From Bifidobacterium biavatii DSM 23969 (GTDB lineage Bacteria; Actinomycetota; Actinomycetes; Actinomycetales; Bifidobacteriaceae), in NCBI RefSeq assembly GCF_000741165.1, contig NZ_JGYN01000034.1, forward strand, positions 36,649 to 100,648: a stretch of DNA of 64,000 bases, given 5' to 3'. This document shows, piece after piece, positions 1-8,705 of this stretch (its first letter is position 1; each line of letters starts with the position of its first letter). The notes under the pieces are model-generated. The model saw only the letters and a program-made list of their open reading frames with translations, did not search any database and was not told the DNA's origin. Made by a program: the position numbers and the translations under genes.

Positions 1-316
1 CAAGGCGATCGGCGGTCTCGAAGACGCGTCCCGCAGCGTGTCGTGGACGTTCGACGTGCCGAAGGACGGCGACTATTCGCTGTTCGTCTGGAACCGGATG
101 GAAAAGCTGCGCGACGAAAGCGAAACGTCCGACGTGACGCTCACCGTAGACGACGGGGAAGGCATGACCAAGACGATCTACCAGACCGCCTACTACCAGC
201 CGACCGGCATGCGCGTGCGGCTGACCGCGGGCAGGCACACGTTGAAGGTCTCGTTCAACTCGATCGGGAATCCCGTGCGCGTGGACCGCATGGAACTTAT
301 GCCGAGCGACAAGTGA
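1..316 (+). CDS. C-terminal fragment of a probable carbohydrate-active or cell-surface protein (5' end outside window)
   Basis: The reading frame is open from base 2 to the TGA at 314-316, so only about 104 C-terminal residues are present. They alternate hydrophobic and polar residues as in a beta-sandwich: FDVPKDGDYSLFVWNR, then VTLTVDDG, then RVRLTAGRHTLKVSFNS and RVDRMELMPSD. Phrases such as 'gdYsLfvwn' and 'aGrHtLkvsf' are typical of C-terminal galactose-binding-like or CBM35/CBM6-type modules on glycoside hydrolases. That assignment is by style only and the catalytic part is not visible. An imperfect hairpin lies just downstream. Confidence 0.5.
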   Translation, partial: KAIGGLEDASRSVSWTFDVPKDGDYSLFVWNRMEKLRDESETSDVTLTVDDGEGMTKTIYQTAYYQPTGMRVRLTAGRHTLKVSFNSIGNPVRVDRMELMPSDK

Positions 317-345
317 CGCAGCGCGATTCTACGGATCGGACTTGG

Positions 346-381
346 CTGATCGGACCAGGCCAGCTGAACCTGGCCGATCAG
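346..381. terminator. Stem-loop after the truncated first gene
   Basis: CTGATCGG-a-CCAGG (346-359) pairs with CCTGG-CCGATCAG (369-381), leaving a 9-nt loop. There is no T-run after it, so it may be a weak or factor-assisted terminator or an mRNA-stabilising hairpin. Confidence 0.4.
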
Positions 382-430
382 GCCGACCCGACGTGCCGAC
401 GTGTTACACGTTGGTGCGTACACTGGGCAC

Positions 431-985
431 ATGAAGATTTCCGCTGATTTCACGGTTGTTCCCGACGACTTCGCCAAGGCCGCGGCGGCGCCCTACCGCA
501 ACGGCGGCGTGCCCATCGTCTCCTTCCCGTTCTACATCGACCAGATCGAGCCGGAGGCCCGTTACCTGCACTGGGCCTTCACCGACCCGGACTCGATCCC
601 CGTGTGCGGATTCGAATGGATCCACTGGACGGTCGCGAACCTGCCCATCGACGCGCTCATGTACGACTTCAACGACTCGCACGCGCTGTCCATTCCGCCG
701 GACTTCTCCCGCCAGCTGCCGGCCATGATCCCCGAGGCCGTGCAGGGCCGCAACTCGTCCGCATCCAAGTTCGTCGGCCGCGACAACGACCCGGCGATCA
801 CCATGCGATACAACGGTCCTCAGCCTCCGGACAAGGATCACGACTACTACCTGCACGTGTGGGCCACCAAAGAGCCGCTTCCCGGCCTCAATCAGGGCTT
901 CTGGCTCAACGAGCTGCTTCATGCTCTGAGAAATTGCGACGAAACGCCCGATCAGGGCGGTATCTTCGTTACCGGCAAAGCGTGA
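431..985 (+). CDS. YbhB/YbcL family (phosphatidylethanolamine-binding-like) protein
   Basis: This 184-residue protein matches the bacterial PEBP fold family (YbhB/YbcL). Visible features are the N-terminal [25 protein letters not shown] stretch, the [12 protein letters not shown] segment corresponding to the family's W-V-(V/L)-x-(N/D)-(I/L)-P motif, and the later [20 protein letters not shown] segment matching the conserved GPxPPxGxHxYxFxLYAL region. No signal peptide is visible, so it is probably cytoplasmic. The cellular role of this family is poorly defined. The start is set at ATG 431 because the upstream GTG at 401 adds non-conserved sequence. TACACT at 419-424 lies just before the ATG and no clear Shine-Dalgarno is present, so a leaderless transcript is possible. 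Confidence 0.8.
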   Translation: MKISADFTVVPDDFAKAAAAPYRNGGVPIVSFPFYIDQIEPEARYLHWAFTDPDSIPVCGFEWIHWTVANLPIDALMYDFNDSHALSIPPDFSRQLPAMIPEAVQGRNSSASKFVGRDNDPAITMRYNGPQPPDKDHDYYLHVWATKEPLPGLNQGFWLNELLHALRNCDETPDQGGIFVTGKA

Positions 986-1013
986 TTCTCTGAGAAAGGA
1001 AGCAACAGCAACT

Positions 1014-2681
1014 ATGGCCTGCACCACGATTCTGGTCGGCAAGGACGCGAGCTACGACGGCTCGACGATCATCGCCCGCAACGAGGACAGCTCGAACGGC
1101 GAGTTCTGCCCGAAGCGCTTCGTCGTCGTCAAGCCGGAGGAACAGCCGAAGCACTACCGCAGCGTCATCTCCCACGTCGAAGTCGATCTGAGCGACGAAG
1201 AGCCGCTGCAGTACACGGCCGTGCCGAATGCGGATCTCAAGGACGGCATTTGGGGCGAGGCCGGCGTGAACGAGGCGAACGTGGCGATGAGCGCCACCGA
1301 AACGCTCACCACGAACGAGCGCGTGCTCGGCGCCGACCCGTTCGTCGTGCGCAAGCCTGCACGCGGCAAGGAAGGCGACGCCGATTACGAGCCGGAAGTC
1401 CCCGGCGGCATCGGCGAGGAGGACTTCGTCACGCTCGTCCTGCCGTACGTCAAGACCGCGCGCGAGGGCGTGCAGCGTCTCGGCGCCCTGCTCGAGCGGT
1501 ACGGCACGTACGAGATGAACGGCACCGCGTTCTCCGACGCGGACGAGATCTGGTGGATGGAAACCGTCGGCGGCCATCACTGGATCGCCAAGCGCGTGCC
1601 GGACGAGGCGTACGTGACCATGCCGAACCAGCTCGGCATCGACGAATTCGATCTCGACGACGCGCTCGGCGAGCAGGAGAACCACATGTGCTCCGCCGAT
1701 CTGGCCGAATTCATCTCCGACAACCATCTCGACCTGTCGGTCGAATCGACCACGCCGTTCAACCCGCGCGACGCGTTCGGCTCGCACTCCGATCAGGACC
1801 ACGTGTACAACACGCCGCGCGCATGGGCCATGCAGCGCTTCCTCAACCCGTACGACGAGGTCTGGGACGGCCCGGACGCCGACCACAAGCCGGAATCCAA
1901 CGACATTCCGTGGGCCCGCCAGCCCGAACGCAAGGTGACGATCGAGGACATCAAGTGGGTCCTGTCGAACCACTATCAGGGCACTCCGTACGATCCGTAC
2001 GGCAAGCTCGGCGACGAGCACACCAAGCACATGTACCGTCCGATCGGCATCAACCGTCAGAGCCAGCTGTCGGTCATGCAGATCCGCCCGTACCGCCCGC
2101 AGGTCGACCGCGCGATCCAGTGGATCGCCTACGGCTCCAACCCGTTCAACACGCTCGTGCCGTTCTATCCGAACGTCGACGCGACCCCGAAGTATCTCGA
2201 GGACACGACCACGCGCGTGACGACCGAGAACTTCTACTGGGAGAACCGCGTCATCGCCGCGCTGTGCGACGCCGCGTTCGGCGACACGTCGAACGCCGTG
2301 GACCGCTACCAGCAGAAGACTGGCGCGTTCGGCCACCGTCTGATCTCCGATACGGACGCCGCGATCAATGCGATCGACGGCGTGTGGCCGGAGTCCGCGG
2401 AGGATGTTGCCGAGGACGAGGCCGAGAACGCTGCGGCCGAGGCCGTCGACGAGCTTGATTTCGACGATTTCGACGGTACCGACGACGAGCGCGACGTGCA
2501 GCCGATGGATCCGGACGAGATCGTCGAGGCGACCCGCAACGCCGCCGTGCGCGAGACGCTGGCCGCCGCCAACCAGCGCATGGCCGACGTGCTCAAGGAC
2601 GAAACCGACCAGCTGCTCGACTCCGTGCTCTACACGGTGAGCATGAAGATGAAGAACGGCTTCCACCTGTCCGACTTCTAG
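1014..2681 (+). CDS. pepD: C69 family dipeptidase
   Basis: This 555-residue cytoplasmic protein begins [25 protein letters not shown]. That is the N-terminal nucleophile (Ntn) hydrolase start of family C69 dipeptidases, with Cys3 as the expected catalytic residue. Further family features are the [18 protein letters not shown] block and the [31 protein letters not shown] block. It should cleave a broad range of dipeptides and so feed amino acids from imported peptides into metabolism. Length is somewhat above the usual ~470 because of an acidic segment near residues 460-500. The start is supported by a purine-rich GAAAGGAAG about 10 nt upstream. The next gene, fhs, is 170 bp away beyond a palindromic element. 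Confidence 0.9.
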   Translation: MACTTILVGKDASYDGSTIIARNEDSSNGEFCPKRFVVVKPEEQPKHYRSVISHVEVDLSDEEPLQYTAVPNADLKDGIWGEAGVNEANVAMSATETLTTNERVLGADPFVVRKPARGKEGDADYEPEVPGGIGEEDFVTLVLPYVKTAREGVQRLGALLERYGTYEMNGTAFSDADEIWWMETVGGHHWIAKRVPDEAYVTMPNQLGIDEFDLDDALGEQENHMCSADLAEFISDNHLDLSVESTTPFNPRDAFGSHSDQDHVYNTPRAWAMQRFLNPYDEVWDGPDADHKPESNDIPWARQPERKVTIEDIKWVLSNHYQGTPYDPYGKLGDEHTKHMYRPIGINRQSQLSVMQIRPYRPQVDRAIQWIAYGSNPFNTLVPFYPNVDATPKYLEDTTTRVTTENFYWENRVIAALCDAAFGDTSNAVDRYQQKTGAFGHRLISDTDAAINAIDGVWPESAEDVAEDEAENAAAEAVDELDFDDFDGTDDERDVQPMDPDEIVEATRNAAVRETLAAANQRMADVLKDETDQLLDSVLYTVSMKMKNGFHLSDF

Positions 2682-2697
2682 ATTGCTCTATAACTCT

Positions 2698-2745
2698 CGG
2701 CTCCCCTTGCCAGGGGAGCTGTCAGCGCAGCTGACTGAGGGGTAG
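2698..2745. repeat. Two-hairpin palindromic element, copy 1
   Basis: The unit has two adjacent hairpins: GGCTCCCCT-tgcc-AGGGGAGCT, then GTCAGC-gca-GCTGAC, followed by TGAGGGG. The same architecture recurs at 4410, 46520, 46617, 56693 and 56761. A further small hairpin, CCCATTT/AAATGGG, lies at 2799-2820 in the same gap. Confidence 0.8.
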
Positions 2746-2850
2746 TCAGAAGGTGAGACCTATAATTTTCTGATTATCTCTTAATCTCGCTGCGCGAGCC
2801 CATTTCCCCTGACAAATGGGGACCCAGTAGGTGAGAAAGGATTCCCGTCA

Positions 2851-4368
2851 ATGACCACCATCGAGGATTTCACCAGCCAGTACGGCCTGGTCAAGAAGAT
2901 CGACGCATTCGGCTACATGGACTACCTCAAGTCCAACCCGGACGCGCCGCGCAAGCACGGCAAGGTCGTGCTCGTCACCGCCGACACGCCGCTCAAGAGC
3001 GTCCCGCGGCGAAGGCAAGACCACCACGACCATCGCCTCATCGACGCGCTGCGCGCCCGCGGCATCGACGCGACCGCCGTGCTGCGCCAGCCGAGCATGG
3101 GCATCACCGCGGCCGGCTCGAAGGGCGGCGCGTCCGGCGGCGGCAAGGCGTCGCTGACCCACCCTGAGCTCATCGACTGGGGTCTGTGCGGCGAAATGGC
3201 CGCCATCGCGGCCGCCCAGAACCTGCTGGTTTCGTTCGCTGAGAAGGCGATCGACGAGGGCAAGCTCGACACGATTCTCGTGCCGCGCGTGTCCGAAGTT
3301 CCGTCGCGCTCCCTGCGTTCCATCACCGTGGATGCCGGCAAGAACAACGTGGCCGAGAAGGTCGTGCTCACGCCGACTTCTGAGCTCATGCAGATCGTCG
3401 TCCTGTCGCGTTCGATGGACGAGCTCGGCAAGCGCGTCGCCGCGATGATCGCCGGCACGAAGGACGGCAAGCCCGTCCAGTTCGGCGAGTTCATCGACCT
3501 GTGGCGCATCACCGACATGCTCGCTGACGCGGTCAAGCCGGCCCTGACCGAAACCGTGAATGGTTCCCCGGTGTACGTGCACGGCGGCCCGTTCGCGAAC
3601 GTGTCGATCGGAATCCCGACGCTCGTTTCCGTGGAGATGGCGTGCGCGCTGCACGACGTCGTCATCGTCGAAGCCGGCTACGGCACCGACGCGGGCGCGC
3701 AGAAGTGGCTTGACATCGCCTGCCGCGAGTACGGCGCGCAGTGGCCGTCGGCCGCGGTCGTCGTGACTCGCGCTTCGACGTGGCGCGACGATCCGGAACT
3801 TGCGTGGCGTTACCCGTTCCACGTGAACCGTCTCGAAAAGCTCGACATCCCGGCGTTCCCGCTGATCAACCTGTGGGAGGGCGAGGACGATCAGGTGCCG
3901 TCCCTGCGCGAGACCGCGGCCAAGCTCGGCTTCCGCGATCCGATCGTCGGCAACCTGTACCGCGACGGCGGCGAGGGCCTCGCCGACCAGATCGACGCGT
4001 TCGCCGACGTGCTTGCGAACGCCGCCGCTCCGGCCGCGCGCGACAGTCACAGGGGCATGCCGCTGATCGACAACGTCAAGTGGGTCGCCGAGAACGCGTA
4101 CGGCGTGCCGGCCGACCGCGTGGTGCTCAAGGACGGCTTCCTCGACTCGCTCGGCGAGGCCTCGGAACTGTGCAAGGACGCGGGCCTCTCGCTCGACGAC
4201 CTCGCGCTGGTCGCGGTCAAGTCGCCGGCCACGATGACCGACAACGACCGCGCGCCGGAGGCCGAGCGCACCGTGACGCTCAAGAAGGTCGAAGTGCATG
4301 CGGGCGCCGGTCTGGTCCACGTGAACCTGACCACGTCCCTGACCACCCCGATGCCGAAGATCGTCTGA
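2851..4368 (+). CDS. fhs: Formate--tetrahydrofolate ligase with P-loop region in the wrong frame
   Basis: The 505-residue product would convert formate, ATP and THF to 10-formyl-THF in one-carbon metabolism. Family blocks are clear: RQPSMGITAAGSKGGASGGGKA, HPELIDWGLCGEMAAIAAAQNLL, FANVSIGIPTLVSVEMACA, EAGYGTDAGAQKW and GLVHVNL at the C-terminus. The ATP-binding P-loop expected after VTADTPLKS is absent. Residues 51-62 read VPRRRQDHHDHR, while the overlapping +1 frame (3002-3037) reads SRGEGKTTTTIA, the correct motif. An extra G at 3001 and one missing base after 3037 would explain this exactly. It is either a pair of sequencing errors or a real compensated double frameshift that would inactivate the enzyme. 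The start ATG 2851 follows GTGAGAAAGGATTC. Confidence 0.9.
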   Translation: MTTIEDFTSQYGLVKKIDAFGYMDYLKSNPDAPRKHGKVVLVTADTPLKSVPRRRQDHHDHRLIDALRARGIDATAVLRQPSMGITAAGSKGGASGGGKASLTHPELIDWGLCGEMAAIAAAQNLLVSFAEKAIDEGKLDTILVPRVSEVPSRSLRSITVDAGKNNVAEKVVLTPTSELMQIVVLSRSMDELGKRVAAMIAGTKDGKPVQFGEFIDLWRITDMLADAVKPALTETVNGSPVYVHGGPFANVSIGIPTLVSVEMACALHDVVIVEAGYGTDAGAQKWLDIACREYGAQWPSAAVVVTRASTWRDDPELAWRYPFHVNRLEKLDIPAFPLINLWEGEDDQVPSLRETAAKLGFRDPIVGNLYRDGGEGLADQIDAFADVLANAAAPAARDSHRGMPLIDNVKWVAENAYGVPADRVVLKDGFLDSLGEASELCKDAGLSLDDLALVAVKSPATMTDNDRAPEAERTVTLKKVEVHAGAGLVHVNLTTSLTTPMPKIV

Positions 4369-4409
4369 TTGGCGGAGAGGAAAGTGCGTCGTAAAGCTGG
4401 CGGCAGCCT

Positions 4410-4456
4410 CGGCCCCCTCGGCTGAGGGGGCTGTCAGCGAAGCTGACTGGGGGAGC
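4410..4456. repeat. Two-hairpin palindromic element, copy 2
   Basis: Same plan as at 2698: GCCCCCTC/GAGGGGGC hairpin, then GTCAGC-gaa-GCTGAC, then TGGGGGAG. It lies just after fhs, where it could also act in mRNA 3' end formation. Confidence 0.75.
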
Positions 4457-4527
4457 GTACGACCCGTGGCCTACCTACTCTGTGTAGGCCTGCGGTGGTT
4501 GCTCCTCCAGTTTTTTATAGGTGGCAA

Positions 4528-4875
4528 CTAGAAATTGCTGCCGTTCCAACCCCAGTCGGTGGTGGCGGTGTAGCGGATGTACGTGCGGTCCTCCGGAATG
4601 CCGAGCGTGGAGTTGAGCGCGGCCATGATCGACTCGGTGAGCTTCTCCCATGCGGAGCCCGGCACGGAACGGCCGAACACGTTGACCTCCACGTACGCGG
4701 CCGGCTTGGAATCGTCGCCGCCGAAGTAGATCGGCATCTCATCCTCGAACGGGCACATCAGCCAGCCTTCGGACTTGCCGGGCACGGCGGTGATCGCCTT
4801 GCCGTACGCGGCCTTGAGCGCCTCGCGCTGCTCGGGCGTGGTCTTGACGGAAACGTGGGTGTGAATGACGGGCAT
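4528..4875 (-). CDS. MIF-like phenylpyruvate/4-oxalocrotonate-type tautomerase
   Basis: This is a 115-residue single-domain protein starting MPVIHTHVSVKTTPEQREALKAAYGKAI. Pro2 would become the N-terminal catalytic base after Met removal, as in the tautomerase/MIF superfamily. The later segment, YVEVNVFGRSVPGSAWEKLTESIMAAL followed by PEDRTYIRYTATTDWGWNGSNF, matches MIF-type members. The longer reading frame up to 5004 is rejected because CAAGGAGGAATC sits directly before the 4875 start and because Pro must follow the start Met. The physiological substrate is unknown. The gene is monocistronic and divergent from the GtrA gene. Confidence 0.85.
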   Translation of the reverse strand: MPVIHTHVSVKTTPEQREALKAAYGKAITAVPGKSEGWLMCPFEDEMPIYFGGDDSKPAAYVEVNVFGRSVPGSAWEKLTESIMAALNSTLGIPEDRTYIRYTATTDWGWNGSNF

Positions 4876-5084
4876 GATTCCTCCTTGATTGGATTGACAA
4901 TCGTCGCTTTCCATCCTAATCATTCCGTGTGCGGGCAAAACGTGGCGTCTTTTCCGCGGCGTGCGGCGGCATCGTGCAACACAAAATGTGTGGCAAATTT
5001 GCACGGCATGATCATGCGGCGAAACCGTGCGGATCGGGACAAGTCGTCGGCTCGAGTCATCGCCGCCGTGTTAAATGGTTCCCC

Positions 5085-5645
5085 GTGAAGAAACTGATAG
5101 CGCAGCTGATGAAGTTCGGCATCGTGGGCGTGATCGCCTTCGTGATCGACTGGGGCATCCTCAACCTGCTGGTCGGCGTGTTCCATATGCACAACGTGCT
5201 GGCCGCCACCATCTCATTCCTCATTTCGCTGGTGTTCAACTATCTGGCGAGCATGAAATTCGTGTTCAAGCACCGTCCCGACATGGCCCGGTGGATGGAG
5301 ATCCTCATCTTCGTGGGCGCGGCCGTGGTCGGACTGTTCATGAACGACGCGATCATCTGGATCTCCACGTACGGCATGAACCACGACGCCTACTGGTCGC
5401 AGCACGCCGAATACCTGCTGCGCACCAACATCGGCAAGCTCGTCGCCACCGCCGTGGTGATGGTGTGGAACTTCTGCATCCGCAAGTGGCTGCTCGACGA
5501 CACGCACACCAACGCCATGAACCGTCTCAAGAAGGCCGAGAACCGCCTCACCGCCGAGGAGCTCGAGGCCAAGTGGGAGCGCAGCTTCTCCCACCGGCTC
5601 GGCCTGTGGTCGCTCGAGCACACGCCCAAGGGCTGGCCGAAGTAG
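5085..5645 (+). CDS. GtrA-like small membrane protein
   Basis: This 186-residue protein carries a GtrA/DPMS domain. There are four predicted membrane segments: MKFGIVGVIAFVIDWGILNLLVG, VLAATISFLISLVFNYLASMKFVF, ILIFVGAAVVGLFMNDAIIWIS and IGKLVATAVVMVWNFCIRKWLL. The family is linked to flipping of lipid-linked sugars for cell-envelope glycosylation. The C-terminal tail (about 45 residues, charged) is cytosolic. The start is put at GTG 5085 (VKKLIAQLMKFG), where conservation begins. No Shine-Dalgarno is visible and TTAAAT lies about 10 nt upstream, so it may be leaderless. It ends in a strong bidirectional terminator. Confidence 0.8.
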   Translation: MKKLIAQLMKFGIVGVIAFVIDWGILNLLVGVFHMHNVLAATISFLISLVFNYLASMKFVFKHRPDMARWMEILIFVGAAVVGLFMNDAIIWISTYGMNHDAYWSQHAEYLLRTNIGKLVATAVVMVWNFCIRKWLLDDTHTNAMNRLKKAENRLTAEELEAKWERSFSHRLGLWSLEHTPKGWPK

Positions 5646-5717
5646 GCCATAGACCATAGATGCGGGCAGGCGCGTCGCATTGTCCGGCAAACGCATGCGC
5701 GACATATGCAATATGCA

Positions 5718-5752
5718 GAGGGCGGTCTCCCTATCATCGGGAGACCGCCCTC
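5718..5752. terminator. Bidirectional terminator between gtrA-like gene and MFS gene
   Basis: A perfect 14-bp stem, 5718-5731 paired with 5739-5752, has a 7-nt loop. It lies between two convergent genes. Confidence 0.85.
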
Positions 5753-5828
5753 TTGCGTCTGCCATGCGAGTCATGCAAGCCTTGTCATGCGCGGTGATTC
5801 GCCCATGCATGCGTGCGCGTCACGCGCG

Positions 5829-7262
5829 TCACACGCTCACGGTCGTCAGCGTCGGCGTTTCCGTGCTCGACTTGATCTGCTTGAATCCGACGAACGCGAT
5901 CACCAGCGACAGCAGCGCCAGCGTCGTGACCACCATGAATCCGCCGTGCGATCCCATGCGGTCGATGAACTGGCCCGCGATCGCCGAACCGGCCGACGAG
6001 CCGATCGAATTCATCGCACCCATCCACGCCACGCCTTCGGTGAAGCGCGTCGGCGGCACCAAGTGCAGCATCAGCTGGTTGCCGTTGATCCACGTCGGGG
6101 CCTGGCACACGCCGATGAGCAGGTAGATGATCATGATCACCCACAGGTGCTTCGCGAACATGAACGTGCCGATGCCGATATTCACCACGGCAAGGCAGAA
6201 GTAGAAGCGCTTCCACAGCGGGATCGTCCAGTTCTTCGCGCCGTAGAACAGTGCGCCGCACAGCGAGCTGAACGAGAAGCACGCGAACACGAATCCCGTG
6301 TACTGCTTCATGTTCGCCTCGGTGGCGAACGCGATGATCGAAATGCCGGCCGCCGACTGGAACGCGCCGAGCGAGAACCACGTCACGCACACGGCGATCA
6401 GGCCCGGTCCCCAGATCGACTCCTTGCGTCCGGCCTGCACGTCGGCCTCGGCCAAACGCATCGCCGCGGCCACTTCCGCCTCGCCGAGGCCTTCGCTCAT
6501 CGCCTTGCACCGCGCGCGTTCCACCGCGGCCTCGGCCTGCACGGCCTTCGCGCGCGCCGCCTCGCGTTCGCGGTACTGCTTGCGCGTCATGCCGGCTTCG
6601 CGGGCGAGCACGGTCTGCGACTTCGGTTCGGTCGTGAGCTCGGTCAGGAACATGAGCGCGCCCACGACCACGCACACGCCGGTGAACGAGAACGCGAGCA
6701 GGCCGGAGATCACGGCGAGCGTGGAGGCGAGCGGGTTGCCGATCACCCACATGCACTCGTCGAACACGCCGGACAGGCTCAGCGCGCGGTCGGTGCGTTC
6801 GCGGTCGCCCTTGAGCAGCGTCGTCCAGCGGGCGCGGCTCATCGCGCCCCACGGTGGGATGGCGGCGAGGAGCGGGGTCAGACAGTACAGCACCCATTCT
6901 GGCGCCCGGTTGGTGATGGCCGTGACGAGCGCGATCGCCGAGACGATCCACACGATGATCGTCGGGATCGACACCTGCCGCTGGCCGAACTTGTCGACGA
7001 GCTTGCCGAGCACGGGGGAGGTGATCGCCAGTGCGATCGCCTGGATGGCGGTGAGCATGCCGGCGAGCGAGTAGTTGCCGTAGTAGTGCTGCACGGAGAT
7101 GGTGATCGTCATGCCGACCATCGGGAACGGCATGCAGGCGATGACCGATCCGACGGCGAAGCGTGCGGTGTGGGGTATGCGGAGCAGTTCCGCATACCCG
7201 CCGAAGAGTTTGTGGTTGATGTCCTTGATTGCGCTCACTACCTGGTTGTTGCCGGTTGCCAT
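5829..7262 (-). CDS. MFS-type transporter with an unusual charged central loop
   Basis: This 477-residue polytopic membrane protein is of major facilitator type. The first half includes FGGYAELLRIPHTARFAVGSVIACMPFPMVGMTITI and the MFS-like GKLVDKFGQRQVSIP loop A motif. The second half ends VTTLALLSLVIAFVGFKQI. Between the halves is a roughly 65-residue cytosolic stretch (REAGMTRKQYREREAARAKAVQAEAAVERARCKAM and beyond). It is very rich in Ala, Glu and Arg and probably forms a helix or coiled coil. The substrate cannot be predicted. The start ATG 7262 is preceded on the minus strand by GAGCAGAAAGGAGCGGCC. A perfect 16-bp palindrome lies about 105 bp upstream. Confidence 0.8.
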   Translation of the reverse strand: MATGNNQVVSAIKDINHKLFGGYAELLRIPHTARFAVGSVIACMPFPMVGMTITISVQHYYGNYSLAGMLTAIQAIALAITSPVLGKLVDKFGQRQVSIPTIIVWIVSAIALVTAITNRAPEWVLYCLTPLLAAIPPWGAMSRARWTTLLKGDRERTDRALSLSGVFDECMWVIGNPLASTLAVISGLLAFSFTGVCVVVGALMFLTELTTEPKSQTVLAREAGMTRKQYREREAARAKAVQAEAAVERARCKAMSEGLGEAEVAAAMRLAEADVQAGRKESIWGPGLIAVCVTWFSLGAFQSAAGISIIAFATEANMKQYTGFVFACFSFSSLCGALFYGAKNWTIPLWKRFYFCLAVVNIGIGTFMFAKHLWVIMIIYLLIGVCQAPTWINGNQLMLHLVPPTRFTEGVAWMGAMNSIGSSAGSAIAGQFIDRMGSHGGFMVVTTLALLSLVIAFVGFKQIKSSTETPTLTTVSV

Positions 7263-7366
7263 GGCCGCTCCTTTCTGCTCACGGTTGGGTCTGAGGCCGG
7301 GCCGTCGCTTTGCGTCGCGTCGGTCGGCCTTGTTGCGTGTTGTGCGGACGTGACCGATTGATTGAT

Positions 7367-7382
7367 CGTCAATCGATTGACG
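7367..7382. promoter_or_regulatory. Candidate operator upstream of the MFS gene
   Basis: CGTCAATCGATTGACG is a perfect 16-bp palindrome about 105 bp upstream of the minus-strand MFS start. The core AATCGATT recurs at 35182-35189, upstream of the other MFS gene. This suggests a common LacI- or GntR-type regulator that is not encoded next to either gene. Confidence 0.45.
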
Positions 7383-7939
7383 CCACACGCCGCATGTCAT
7401 GCACGATGATGCCGTGTTGCTGGCTCGGACGGTGGCGGTTGGCACCTTTTGGCTCGGTGCCGAGTCGACTGCCGACGATCGTCGCCCATTCGGCTTCCGG
7501 TTGCCGGCTTCTGGCTGCCGCGTACTGCCGCGTCCGACGACGATGCCGTAGTCTACCGCCCGCCGGCAGGTGCCCGTTTGCCGGCGGACTCCCGTCGCCG
7601 TTGGTTACCGTTTGGTAGCTGGTTGAAGGCCGGCTTTCCCGTTACTTCCCAACGACGGTCACTGCGTCATGTTGCCGTGCCGTGGGTCAGCCGTGCGAAT
7701 GCATGCGTTGCTCTTCACTTGTTTGGTCAGGGCCACTCTATAGGCCACCCCGGTCGCGACACGCGGTACAGTGAAAGAAAGCAAAGTGAATATATCGTGC
7801 CGATGGTCACGTTGACCCTTCGGCTGGGAACCGCCGCGCACGGCGTGACCCATGCGGCCCCTTCGCCGTTGCCGACGGCACGACTGACGTTCGCGGCGGC
7901 CCTTGGGCGCGCGGCGGCCTCGAGAACAAGGAGACGACG
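7383..7939. other. Long intergenic region without a convincing gene
   Basis: About 560 bp separate the divergent MFS and histidine phosphatase genes. Open frames here lack ribosome sites and overlap antisense. Nothing beyond the operator palindrome at 7367 is supported. Confidence 0.5.
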
Positions 7940-8599
7940 ATGCCCGCAACCACCATCCACTTCGTCCGCCACGGCAAGGTCTACAACCCCGGCCACCTGC
8001 TCTACGAGCGGCTTCCCGGCTTCCACCTGTCCGACCGCGGCCGCCGCATGGCCGAAGCGACCGCGCGCTATCTCGCCAGCAATCCGCAAACCAACACCAT
8101 CTCCGCTGTCTACTCGTCGCCGCTCGAGCGCACGCGCGAAACCGCCGGCGCGATCATCGACGCGCTCAACGCCGTGCGCGCCGACCGCGGCCAAACCCCG
8201 CTCACGCTGGAAACCGACCCCCGCGTCATCGAAGCGGGCAACGAATTCCGCGGCAAGCGCATCGGCCACGGCGAAGGCGCGCTGTGGCGCAACGGCAACT
8301 GGAAGCTCGTCCTCAACCTGTACAAGCCGAGCTGGGGCGAATCGTACCGCTCCATCGCCGCGCGTATGAGCGAGTTCGCGCGCGAAAAAGTCGCGCAGCA
8401 TCCCGGCGAGCAGATCGTCGTCGTCAGCCACGAATCGCCGATCTGGTCGTACCGGCACCTGCTGGAAACCGGGCATCCGGAACACTGGATGTTCCTGCGC
8501 AAGACGGCGCTCGCGTCCGTCACATCCGTCACGTACGACTGCGCGACCGGCAATGTGATGTCAATCACGTACGTCGACCCCGCAGCCGACGTGCAGTAG
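7940..8599 (+). CDS. Histidine phosphatase family protein (phosphoglycerate mutase-like)
   Basis: This 219-residue cytosolic protein starts with the RHG catalytic motif IHFVRHGKVYNPGH (residues 7-20). It has LSDRGRRMAEATARYL, the SSPLERTRETA phosphate-pocket segment, and the second catalytic histidine in VVVSHESPIW. It belongs to the histidine phosphatase clan, whose members dephosphorylate small metabolites or proteins. The sequence does not separate mutase from phosphatase, and the substrate is unknown. The ATG follows AAGGAGACGACG. It is co-oriented with, and 106 bp from, the next gene. Confidence 0.88.
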   Translation: MPATTIHFVRHGKVYNPGHLLYERLPGFHLSDRGRRMAEATARYLASNPQTNTISAVYSSPLERTRETAGAIIDALNAVRADRGQTPLTLETDPRVIEAGNEFRGKRIGHGEGALWRNGNWKLVLNLYKPSWGESYRSIAARMSEFAREKVAQHPGEQIVVVSHESPIWSYRHLLETGHPEHWMFLRKTALASVTSVTYDCATGNVMSITYVDPAADVQ

Positions 8600-8705
8600 C
8601 GCGACAATGGTAGACGGAGCAGTGCGCCCGGCCGCGTCCGGATACGGACGTCTGATTGGCCGGATGGCAGGGCAGCGCTGCGGAAACGTATGCAAAGGAG
8701 CGAAT

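Noticed and set aside
1..316. Independent small gene starting at GTG 38
   Set aside because: The same frame is open back to base 2 with similar composition and there is no ribosome site, so it is the 3' end of a longer gene.
969..2666. Long antisense ORFs opposite pepD, and similar frames opposite many genes
   Set aside because: They are complements of high-GC codon bias, with Arg/Val/His/Asp-rich translations, no start context and no family resemblance.
2998..3040. Programmed ribosomal frameshifting in fhs
   Set aside because: Two opposite shifts within 40 bp would be needed and no slippery heptamer or pseudoknot is visible. An indel pair is simpler.
7383..7939. Coding sequence upstream of the histidine phosphatase (frame 7449-8369)
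   Set aside because: The frame overlaps the phosphatase out of frame and its translation is Arg/Ser/Pro-rich without family features.
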